In this document: positions 14,904-20,867 of the stretch, piece by piece
Layout of the letters: the number at the start of each line of letters is the position of its first letter
Position numbering within the stretch: the first letter of the stretch is position 1
Assembly (NCBI GenBank): GCA_035316025.1
Contig: DATFXL010000011.1
Location: 1-20,867 of the forward strand
Direction of reading: 5' to 3'
Source: JALZAA01 sp035316025
GTDB lineage: Bacteria; Actinomycetota; Acidimicrobiia; IMCC26256; JACDBD01
DNA length: 20,867 nucleotides
Notes under the pieces: model-generated
What the model saw: the letters and a program-made list of their open reading frames with translations, nothing else
Database searches by the model: none
Told to the model about the DNA's origin: nothing
Program-made: the position numbers and the translations under genes

Positions 14904-15605
14904 ATGTGCGGAAGAGGGATCATCGTCCCAGTGAATGGGCCGCCCACCGACTCCACCCGCCGCTCGTACGACAAGATCGCAAACGCCTACACCGCCCGAT
15001 TCGGGCGCGAGCTCGACGACAAGCCGTTCGATCGCGAATTCCTCGACGCGGTAGCCGACTCCGTTCCCCGGCCAGGGTGGTGTGTCGACCTGGGCAGTGG
15101 ACCCAGTCACATCGGCGCCTACCTCGCCCGGTGGGGCCTGGCCATCCTGAGCGTCGACACGTCGCACGAGATGCTCCGGCACGCGTCCGTGCTCGTCCAT
15201 GGCGGGGTGCAAGTGCAAGCCGACATGCGCGCTCTGCCGTTCGCCGACAGGTCGATCGCCGGGATCATCGCGTTCTATTCGCTCATTCACATTTCTCGAA
15301 CCGAACTGATGACGACGTTGGTCGAGCTCGGCCGCGTCCTCGCGAAAGACGGCGTCGTCGCCGTCGCGGCGCATGCTGCACCACCGGGCAATCGAACGGA
15401 TCAACCGATGTCAGCTCTTCACGTCGAGGAGATGCTGTCTGAGCCGGTCGACCTCGACTTCCACTTCTATCCAGCCGAGGTCCTCGGTGGGGCGCTCCGA
15501 AGCCTGGACTTCAACCTCGTTCGCGCGACGGAACGCGACCCATACGACACACAGGTCGAGGCACAAACTCGTCGTGCATATGTCCTCGCGCGGAACCGTC
15601 CGTAG
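14904..15605 (+). CDS. Class I SAM-dependent methyltransferase
   Basis: The 233-residue protein has SYDKIANAYTARFG, the common opening of Methyltransf_11/25-type enzymes, then motif I CVDLGSGPSHIGAYLA (about 60-75), an acidic strand end SVDTSHEML, DMRALPFADRSIAGIIAFYS (motifs II-III) and ELGRVLAKDGVVAVAAH. This is a complete Rossmann SAM-binding fold. The acceptor substrate is unknown. The ATG at 14904 was used; a GTG at 14931 in frame gives a product beginning VNGPPTDSTRR and may be the real start, as no clear Shine-Dalgarno sequence serves either. It is divergent from the hypothetical gene and convergent with AraC copy 2 (60 bp between stops; no strong terminator seen there). Confidence 0.85.
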   Translation: MCGRGIIVPVNGPPTDSTRRSYDKIANAYTARFGRELDDKPFDREFLDAVADSVPRPGWCVDLGSGPSHIGAYLARWGLAILSVDTSHEMLRHASVLVHGGVQVQADMRALPFADRSIAGIIAFYSLIHISRTELMTTLVELGRVLAKDGVVAVAAHAAPPGNRTDQPMSALHVEEMLSEPVDLDFHFYPAEVLGGALRSLDFNLVRATERDPYDTQVEAQTRRAYVLARNRP

Positions 15606-15665
15606 CAGTCAGCTAACGAGAAGGAGCGCAGCCTCCGGATGATTCGGCGCGTCACCGGGCTTGCC

Positions 15666-16514
15666 TTACGCGACCCGAACCACCTCGGTGTGTCGGCGAC
15701 GGTTGGGCGGCCGGTGCGCAAGTGATTGCAGCGAGAGGTCGCCCGGAGTTCGGCCCAAGAAGCGCCGCGCCGTTCGCGTGAAGTGGGCCTGGTCGGCGAA
15801 CCCGGCCGCGGCTGCCGCTGCCGCTGCCGTCCGTCCGTAGGGGAGCCACAAAATCGCGCGTGCGAGGCGCGACCACAGCCGGAGCAGCGTCAGGGGTACT
15901 CCGATCTCCTGCTGCGCGATGCTGCGCAACCGCGACGGCGACATGCCCACTTCGGCGGCCAGCGCGTCGAGGCGATCGGCCGCAGGGAGGCTCTCGACGA
16001 CGAACGCCAGTCGTGAGTCGATCGGGCCAACTCGCCCCACCAACGGAGTGAGCTCGGCGACGACCGCCGAGAGATCGGTCCCGTTATCGACGTCCAACGC
16101 GTCGAGCACACGCCGAGCAGCACCGGCGCCGAGAATCCGTGGGCGCAGGCTCTCGGCGCGAGCCCACCTCCATGCGTTCGCGTACACAGCGACATGGGGG
16201 CCATCAGTAGCAGCGCGGTACTGGCTCTGGGGAGGTAGCAGCACCCCGTCGTCGTGCACACGGACCTTGTCGCCGGCAACCACGGTGACGGACCCGCCAT
16301 CGACCGGCAAGAGCAACGTCCACGCGGGATGGGCATGGGGAGCGGAAACCCGAACCGACCTCGTCTCGGCGAACACGCTCAACTCGGCGCACCTCGTGAA
16401 GCTCACCTGGCCATGGCCCCGCTCCAGACGCCACGACGTCGGCCCCGCGTGGTGCCGGCTCCCTTTATGCCGGTGCTCCACGGACCAGGTGGCCTCGAGC
16501 GCCGTGTCCTCCAT
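15666..16514 (-). CDS. AraC-family transcriptional regulator (copy 2)
   Basis: The 282-residue protein has the same cupin-like sensor and double helix-turn-helix as the gene at 10673-11599. Shared stretches include HAHPAWTLLLPVDGG, YRAATDGPHVAVYANAWR, ARRVLDALDVD and AGFADQAHFTRTARRFLGRT. Differences concentrate in the N-terminus, the mid-linker and the last ten residues, so the two likely sense related but not identical ligands. The second recognition helix is nearly unchanged, so they may share DNA sites. The ATG at 16514 has no Shine-Dalgarno sequence; a GTG a few codons in is possible. It is divergent from the HxlR gene with 76 bp between, which contain a strong operator/promoter. Confidence 0.87.
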   Translation of the reverse strand: MEDTALEATWSVEHRHKGSRHHAGPTSWRLERGHGQVSFTRCAELSVFAETRSVRVSAPHAHPAWTLLLPVDGGSVTVVAGDKVRVHDDGVLLPPQSQYRAATDGPHVAVYANAWRWARAESLRPRILGAGAARRVLDALDVDNGTDLSAVVAELTPLVGRVGPIDSRLAFVVESLPAADRLDALAAEVGMSPSRLRSIAQQEIGVPLTLLRLWSRLARAILWLPYGRTAAAAAAAAGFADQAHFTRTARRFLGRTPGDLSLQSLAHRPPNRRRHTEVVRVA

Positions 16515-16531
16515 GAGTGAGGTGTACCATG

Positions 16532-16572
16532 TTGACTTCTGAAAAGAAAGTGCTAACTTCTGAGACAGAAGT
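16532..16572 (+). promoter_or_regulatory. Promoter with tandem 17-bp palindromic operators, upstream of the HxlR gene
   Basis: Two 17-bp sites are present: ACTTCTGAAAAGAAAGT (16535-16551, imperfect) and ACTTCTGAGACAGAAGT (16556-16572, perfect 7-3-7). Their centres are 21 bp apart, two helical turns. Embedded is a sigma-70-like promoter: TTGACT (16532-16537), a 16-bp spacer and extended -10 TGCTAACTT (16552-16559). A repressor bound here would cover the promoter. The palindrome size fits HxlR/winged-helix dimers, so autoregulation of the downstream gene is likely. The site could also affect the divergent AraC gene. Confidence 0.65.
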
Positions 16573-16590
16573 CACGGGCAGAGGAGGAAC

Positions 16591-17256
16591 GTGAAGCGGT
16601 ACGGCCAGTTCTGCTCGATCGCCCGGACGCTCGACGTGCTCGGCGATCGGTGGGCGCTGATCGTGGTGCGGGAGCTGCTCCTCGGACCGAGGCGATACAC
16701 CGACCTCCGCGACGGTCTGCCTGGTGTCGGCACGAACGTGCTCGCCGTGCGCCTGCGGGAGCTCGAGGCGGCCGGGATCATCGCCCGGGAGACGCTCCCG
16801 CCGCCCGCCGCGTCGACCGTGTACGTGTTGACGGATGACGGAGTCGCGCTTCGACCCGTCGTCGACGAGCTCGCACGATGGGGACTGCGACTCATGGACC
16901 GACCCGAGCGCGGTGAAGTGCGGGGACCTGGCTGGCTCGCCTATTCACTTGCCGTCTCCACACCCCCGACGGGTATGCGTGACGAAGATGAGCTCGAACT
17001 GCGAGTCGACGACGAGCCCCACACGCTGACGGTCCGCAATGGCCGCTTCGAAGCACGGCGGGGCGCAGCCGGGCATCCGGTCGCCGTCATCGATGCCCAG
17101 CTGGGCGCGCTGTTCCGCCTCGCTCGCGGTCAGGCGTCGAGTGCCGAGCTCGAGCGCGACGGGCAGATCTCGGTCGAGCAGAACCGTCGGACGGCGCGCC
17201 GGTTCCTCGACGCGGCAGAAGGCGCGTGGATCCAGCCGAGCCCGACTTCCGCCTGA
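16591..17256 (+). CDS. HxlR-family regulator with C-terminal SCP2-like ligand domain
   Basis: The first ~105 residues form an HxlR winged helix: MKRYGQFCSIARTLDVLGDR, WALIVVRELLLGPRRYTDL, TNVLAVRLRELEAAGIIARE and the wing VYVLTDDGVALRPV. The Cys at position 8 is the conserved N-terminal Cys that in studied HxlR proteins (HypR, YodB) can sense quinones, disulfide stress or aldehydes. Typical HxlR proteins are 100-150 residues; this one is 221 and has an added C-terminal domain (DELELRVDDEPHTLTVRNGR, AVIDAQLGALFRLARG) resembling SCP2/sterol-carrier-like regions. The GTG at 16591 has GAGGAGG just upstream. It reads from the tandem-operator promoter at 16532-16572 and is convergent with the DJ-1 gene. 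Ligand unknown. Confidence 0.87.
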   Translation: MKRYGQFCSIARTLDVLGDRWALIVVRELLLGPRRYTDLRDGLPGVGTNVLAVRLRELEAAGIIARETLPPPAASTVYVLTDDGVALRPVVDELARWGLRLMDRPERGEVRGPGWLAYSLAVSTPPTGMRDEDELELRVDDEPHTLTVRNGRFEARRGAAGHPVAVIDAQLGALFRLARGQASSAELERDGQISVEQNRRTARRFLDAAEGAWIQPSPTSA

Positions 17257-17326
17257 ACGGCATGCCCGCCGTCCCCCAAAGGATCTCGGGCAACGGTCGT
17301 CACCCCGCGATGTGTGCCTCGCGCGA

Positions 17327-18097
17327 TCAGCGGCCGAGGGTTTCGACGATGAGGTCGGCGGTGTCGCCGCCGCTGAAGTTCTGCTGCCCGGTGACGAGGT
17401 TGCCGTCCCGGACGGCGAACCCTCGCCACAACCCGGCCTGGATGTAGTTGGCGCCCAAGGCCTCGAGCTCGTCCTCGATTCGCCACGGCATGACGTGGGT
17501 CCCTTCGGCCAACAGGCCCATGTCCCAGACGGACTGGTCGGAGAAGTCCTCCTCGACGTTCGCGAACCCGGTGACCGTCTTTCCCTTGACGAGGGGTTCG
17601 CCGCTGGCGAGCCGGGCGTAGCGCAGCACGGCGACGCCGTGACACAGAGCTGCGGTGACCTTGCCGGCTTCGTAGAACTCGACGAACTTGCGATGGAGGT
17701 TTTTGGCCTGTTCGAAGGTGAACATGGGTCCTTGGCCGCCGGCCACGACAAGGGCGTCGAAGCGATCGACGTCGAGGTCGTCGACGCTGCCAGTGTCCTC
17801 AACGAGCTTCATGAATTCGGGATCGTGCTTGTAGCCGCGGCTGATGACATCCTCGGCCTGCCAGTGGCTGGGGTCTTCGGGATCGCTCATCGCGTCGGGG
17901 GTGCAGGCGCCGCCGTTGGGACTGAACACCTCGACCTCGTAGCCCGCTTCGGTGAACTTGAAGTACGGGTGGGTCAACTCGGCCCACCAGAAGCCCACGG
18001 GCCAGTTGGTCGTCGTGGACACTGCCGGGTTGGAGATGACGATGGCGACCCGCTTGGGATGGTCATGGTCGACCGGATTGAGGTTCTTGTGGGTCAT
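17327..18097 (-). CDS. DJ-1/PfpI-family protein (class I glutamine amidotransferase-like, Hsp31-like)
   Basis: The 256-residue protein begins with RVAIVISNP, followed by VGFWWAELTHPYFKFTEAGY (Glu40 is the conserved acid partner), EVEVFSPNGGACTPDA, FDALVVAGGQGPMF and the nucleophile elbow AALCHGVAVL with Cys152 and His153. This is the DJ-1/PfpI fold of the Hsp31/HchA-like subgroup. Family members act as glyoxalase III (methylglyoxal to lactate), chaperones or, debatedly, deglycases. AAAGGAG precedes the ATG by six bases. It follows the aldo/keto reductase gene by 28 bp on the same strand. Two adjacent carbonyl-handling enzymes suggest a reactive-aldehyde defence unit; this is an inference from context. 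Confidence 0.9.
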   Translation of the reverse strand: MTHKNLNPVDHDHPKRVAIVISNPAVSTTTNWPVGFWWAELTHPYFKFTEAGYEVEVFSPNGGACTPDAMSDPEDPSHWQAEDVISRGYKHDPEFMKLVEDTGSVDDLDVDRFDALVVAGGQGPMFTFEQAKNLHRKFVEFYEAGKVTAALCHGVAVLRYARLASGEPLVKGKTVTGFANVEEDFSDQSVWDMGLLAEGTHVMPWRIEDELEALGANYIQAGLWRGFAVRDGNLVTGQQNFSGGDTADLIVETLGR

Positions 18098-18125
18098 GTG
18101 CTTCTCCTTTGGGATCGGGCTGATG

Positions 18126-18935
18126 TCACCGCGCCTCCGCCGTCCCCCCGGTCCGGTCGAGGGCGTCGAGGGTTGCGATGGCGTCGGGAGCCAGCTGGAA
18201 GTCGAAGATCTCCGCGTTCTCGACGATCCGCTCTCGGTGGGTCGACTTCGGAATCACGGCGACGTCGCGTTCGATCGCCCATCGCAGCACGACCTGCGCC
18301 GGCGTGCGGCCATGCTCTTGCGCCACCCGCATCACGGTCGGATCCTCGAGTGACCGCCCTCGGGTCAGCGGGCTGTACCCCTCGAGGGTGATCTGCAGCT
18401 CATGACAATGCGCGAGCAGAGCGCGCCGGAACTGAAACGGCGAGAACTGGACCTGGTCGACGTGGGGCGGGATACGACCACGGGCCACGACGTCGTCGAG
18501 GTCGTGCGCGCCCCAGTTGCTCACGCCAATCGCGCGGGCCAGACCTTGGTCGTAGGCGTGTTCCAACGCCGCCCATTGCTCGACGGCGGCGCGCGTAGGC
18601 CAATGGATGAGGAAGAGGTCGACATGGTCCATTCCCAGGCGTCCGAGGCTCTCGTCGACGGCCCGGGCCGGTCTTCGGGCTCGGGGCTGCAGCTTGGTGG
18701 TGACGAACACCTCCGTTCGTGGCAGCCCACTAGCCCGAATGGCGCGGCCGACGGCCGGCTCGTTGCCATACAGCTGCGCCGTGTCGACATGGCGGTAGCC
18801 GGCCTCGAGTGCCCAAGTGACCGCATTCTCGGTTTGTCGGCCATCTGCGATCTGCCAAACGCCCAATCCGAGCAGCGGCATCTCCACACCGTTCGAAAGC
18901 GACACAGCTGCGCGCCGGGGTTCGACGGTGCTCAT
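18126..18935 (-). CDS. Aldo/keto reductase
   Basis: The 269-residue protein carries the AKR tetrad: Asp51 in GYRHVDTAQLYGNE, Tyr56, Lys81 in VTTKLQP and His111 in FLIHWP. IGVSNWGAHDL, DQVQFSPFQ and the NADPH-binding end IPKSTHRERIVENAEIFDF complete the TIM-barrel signature. The length is normal for prokaryotic AKR5-like 2,5-diketo-gluconate/methylglyoxal reductases. The ATG at 18935 gives a family-typical N-terminus (SLSNGVEMPLLGLGVWQ); a longer in-frame reading to 18992 adds nothing recognisable. There is no Shine-Dalgarno sequence, but TACGTT lies six bases before the ATG, so a leaderless mRNA is possible. It probably forms an operon with the DJ-1 gene downstream and may be controlled by the LysR gene 97 bp upstream. 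Confidence 0.92.
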   Translation of the reverse strand: MSTVEPRRAAVSLSNGVEMPLLGLGVWQIADGRQTENAVTWALEAGYRHVDTAQLYGNEPAVGRAIRASGLPRTEVFVTTKLQPRARRPARAVDESLGRLGMDHVDLFLIHWPTRAAVEQWAALEHAYDQGLARAIGVSNWGAHDLDDVVARGRIPPHVDQVQFSPFQFRRALLAHCHELQITLEGYSPLTRGRSLEDPTVMRVAQEHGRTPAQVVLRWAIERDVAVIPKSTHRERIVENAEIFDFQLAPDAIATLDALDRTGGTAEAR

Positions 18936-18941
18936 AGAGCG

Positions 18942-18947
18942 AACGTA
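18942..18947 (-). promoter_or_regulatory. Possible -10 box (TACGTT) for a leaderless AKR-DJ-1 mRNA
   Basis: On the minus strand TACGTT is followed by six bases and then the AKR ATG at 18935. That spacing would place the transcription start at or next to the ATG, and no Shine-Dalgarno sequence competes. No matching -35 box was recognised, so the call is weak. Confidence 0.25.
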
Positions 18948-19032
18948 CGCCGGCGGATCAGAAGGCGGAAACGAAACTTCTCTGTGGCGCAACCGAACAC
19001 GTCGGTGAATCGCCTAGTCGGGTCGAGCGCGT

Positions 19033-19935
19033 CTAGGTCTGCTTGTCAGCCAAGGCCGGCAGGGAGACTTCCTTCGCGAGCTCGACGAAATCGGCCACAA
19101 GGAGGCTGGCGTCGTCGGTACGCCAGCCGACGGCAACCGTCGAGGGCGCGATGTCCTGGACGGCCACGAACACAAGGTTTGGCCACGATTGTGTGCGTGC
19201 AATGGACTCGGGCACCAGCCCGGTCGCCGTGCCCGCTCGAGCCGCTTCAAACAGATCATCGAGAGTTCGACACACTGCGCCGATGGTCGGTGGTCGGGCT
19301 CGGCGCTCGTTCACCTGCCAGAAATCGCACCACAAAGGGTCCGTCTCGACATCCATCCACCGCTCATCCAACAGATCCCCGAACTCGATCGCGTCTCGGT
19401 CGGCTAGTGGATGGTCACTCGCCAAGACCGCGTAGCGGGGTTCTTTGAGCAGCACCACCAACGTCAGGCTGTCGTCGAGGAACGGAGGCCGAACGATGGC
19501 GACATCCGTCTCCCGGTCCCGGAGACCGCCGGACGGGTCCTGAAAATCGAAGTGCTTTGCGTCGAGGTCGGCCAACGGATGGCGCTCACGGAACGCTCGT
19601 AGCAGCTGCGGCATGAACGGCAGCGCCCCTGTGGATGCCAGTCCCACCCGCAGACGGCCCCTTCGGCCGGAGGCAAGATCCTCGGCCGCGTCAGCGGCAC
19701 GGTTCATCGCACCCAGAGCCTCGCGAGCGTACGGCAACCATGCCGCACCCGCGCTCGTGAGGCTCACGCTACGCGTGGTCCGCTCAAAGAGTCGGATGCC
19801 CAGCGCGGTTTCGAGTTGCGCGATCCCGGTGCTCAGCGACTGTTGCACCACATGCAAACGCTCTGCCGCCCGGGTGAAGTTGAGCTCCTCCGCCACCGTC
19901 ACGAAGTACTGCAGCTGGCGAACCTCGGGCTGCAC
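19033..19935 (-). CDS. LysR-family transcriptional regulator
   Basis: From GTG 19935 the product is 300 residues, the usual LysR length, and begins MQPEVRQLQYFVTVAEELNF. The winged helix-turn-helix continues with RAAERLHVVQQSLSTGIAQL, ETALGIRLFERTTRSVSLTS and AGAAWLPYA. The effector-binding domain follows, with RLRVGLASTGALPFMPQLL, RETDVAIVRPP and LASDHPLADRD. A GTG at 20043 would add 36 residues of low-complexity sequence and is less likely; the Shine-Dalgarno evidence does not settle it. LysR proteins usually activate an adjacent operon in response to a small ligand. Here the neighbour, on the same strand 97 bp downstream, is the AKR-DJ-1 pair, which is the likely target. Confidence 0.88.
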   Translation of the reverse strand: MQPEVRQLQYFVTVAEELNFTRAAERLHVVQQSLSTGIAQLETALGIRLFERTTRSVSLTSAGAAWLPYAREALGAMNRAADAAEDLASGRRGRLRVGLASTGALPFMPQLLRAFRERHPLADLDAKHFDFQDPSGGLRDRETDVAIVRPPFLDDSLTLVVLLKEPRYAVLASDHPLADRDAIEFGDLLDERWMDVETDPLWCDFWQVNERRARPPTIGAVCRTLDDLFEAARAGTATGLVPESIARTQSWPNLVFVAVQDIAPSTVAVGWRTDDASLLVADFVELAKEVSLPALADKQT

Positions 19936-20121
19936 CCCGATGACCGTACCAGCCGTCGCCGACGCCCTCGCGCGGGTGCTCGGAGACCCGAGCTTCGTCC
20001 CCGCCGCCGGAGCCTCTTGATCGCGAGATCGAGACGCGACCACCGCCGCCGCATGCCGTCGACCGCGCCGAGCGGCTCGTGAGCTCGGGCGAGCCGGTCG
20101 TCCGTACCGTGTCCTGATCGG

Positions 20122-20867
20122 CTATCGGCTCGGGAGCGATCGCGGGAGCCCGAACGATGGGAGCACGCCGTTGTCGAAGCGGGTCATGGCACAGATCCGG
20201 TCGCCCGTGAGGGTGATGACGTAGAGGCCGATCCCGTGGCTCGTACCTGTCGGGGCACGCAGGTACGCGCCGAATGCCGGCTGACCATTGGCTCGCGTCT
20301 GCACGAGGTCGAACCGCCGGCCTGAGCGGAAGATGCTCGAGCAGAAGCGGGCGACGACATCCCGGCCCTGGTACTCGAAGGGCATCGGCGGCATCGAGGC
20401 GACGACGTCGTGTGTCAGCAGGGCCACCAACGCGTCGAGGTCGGCCGACTCCCACGCGCGGGCGAACTTCGCCGCGATCGCATCCTCGGACGGCGAGCCG
20501 GCGGCGGGCGGTGGTTCGCGGTCGGTGGTCGCTGGCATCTGCCGGTGCAGGCCGGCGCGCGCCCGTTTGAGGGCGCTGTTCACCGAGTCGACGGACGAGT
20601 CCAGCATGTCCGCCACCTCACTTGCGTGAAGCCCGAGCACGTCGCGCAAGACGAGCACGGCGAGCTGCCGAGGCGGCAGGACCTGTAGGGCGGTCACGAA
20701 GGCCAGCGATATCGATTCGATCTGTTCGTAACGGGCCTCCGGGCCGAGGGGCACCTCGCTCGCACCCTCGAGCAGCGCGTCGGGAAACGGCTCGAGCCAT
20801 GCGACTTCGCCGAGCCGGGTTGGCTCGGGCGGTTCGACTTCAGGCACGTCCCACTCCTTGGCCGGGC
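20122..20867 (-). CDS. ECF sigma-70 factor (SigG/SigX5-like) with C-terminal SnoaL-like domain, 5' partial
   Basis: The frame is open through the window edge, so the N-terminus with sigma region 2 is missing. The visible part begins PAKEWDVPEVEPPEP, then AWLEPFPDALLEG and the region 4 helix-turn-helix PPRQLAVLVLRDVLGLHASE followed by VADMLDSSVDSVNSALKRAR. A SnoaL/NTF2-like domain of about 120 residues follows (FARAWESADLDALVALLTHD, IGLYVITLTGDRICAMTRFD). The WLEPFPD linker and this tail match large ECF sigma factors of the SigG/TIGR02960-type group, where the tail tunes activity instead of a classic anti-sigma factor. An internal GTG at 20847 is not the real start because conserved residues precede it. 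Stop TAG at 20122. Target promoters are unknown. Confidence 0.85.
   Translation of the reverse strand, partial: PAKEWDVPEVEPPEPTRLGEVAWLEPFPDALLEGASEVPLGPEARYEQIESISLAFVTALQVLPPRQLAVLVLRDVLGLHASEVADMLDSSVDSVNSALKRARAGLHRQMPATTDREPPPAAGSPSEDAIAAKFARAWESADLDALVALLTHDVVASMPPMPFEYQGRDVVARFCSSIFRSGRRFDLVQTRANGQPAFGAYLRAPTGTSHGIGLYVITLTGDRICAMTRFDNGVLPSFGLPRSLPSR

Noticed and set aside
17039..18391. 450-codon plus-strand ORF opposite the DJ-1 and AKR genes
   Set aside because: Both minus-strand genes have complete catalytic motifs; the plus-strand reading has none and begins inside the HxlR gene.
18402..19448. 348-codon plus-strand ORF opposite AKR and LysR
   Set aside because: It is antisense to two well-supported genes and its composition is shadow-like.

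Overview
The window is high-GC DNA with GTG and TTG starts, tightly packed genes and actinobacterial families (LytR-CpsA-Psr protein with a LytR_C domain, TatA, DHA2 efflux pump, HxlR, AraC, LysR and MarR regulators, ECF sigma factor with a SnoaL-like tail). It looks like an actinobacterium, possibly of the Acidimicrobiia; that rank is a guess from gene content. No rRNA, tRNA, CRISPR array, transposase or phage gene was seen.

Layout. (1) 1-1409, plus strand: the end of a methyltransferase gene, then a rhodanese remnant and an MFS transporter remnant, both with internal deletions and single-base frameshifts. This is a decaying operon. Its 3' end runs directly into the 3' end of the convergent membrane protein gene, as if a deletion had fused them. 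(2) 1226-5341, minus strand: a cell-envelope group of LCP protein, TatA, and a phosphatase-like multi-pass membrane protein. (3) 5470-6577, minus strand: a TMEM175-type channel homologue and a small four-helix membrane protein. (4) 6680-11599, minus strand: an accessory block of AraC regulator, DHFR/RibD-like reductase, serine alpha/beta hydrolase, MarR regulator, SDR epimerase/reductase and an Asp-nucleophile alpha/beta hydrolase. (5) 11600-12093: a regulatory intergenic region. (6) 12094-15605, mostly plus strand: DHA2 drug-efflux-type transporter, a second DHFR/RibD-like reductase, a hypothetical gene (minus) and a methyltransferase. (7) 15666-17256: a close paralogue of the AraC regulator, divergent from an HxlR regulator with a tandem-palindrome operator/promoter between them. 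(8) 17327-20867, minus strand: DJ-1/PfpI protein, aldo/keto reductase, LysR regulator and an ECF sigma factor cut by the window edge.

How it fits together. The right two thirds reads as a stress and detoxification region: efflux, flavin/pterin-type reductases, hydrolases, carbonyl-handling enzymes (AKR, DJ-1, SDR) and six transcription factors. The most useful new observation is a 19-bp motif (core CGTTCAAGAC or near) found four times, only between genes and always pointing toward the downstream gene: before the SDR-hydrolase pair, before the DHFR-hydrolase-MarR operon, and twice before the DHA2 pump. It may define a small local regulon. I did not find a convincing wholly new molecular system.
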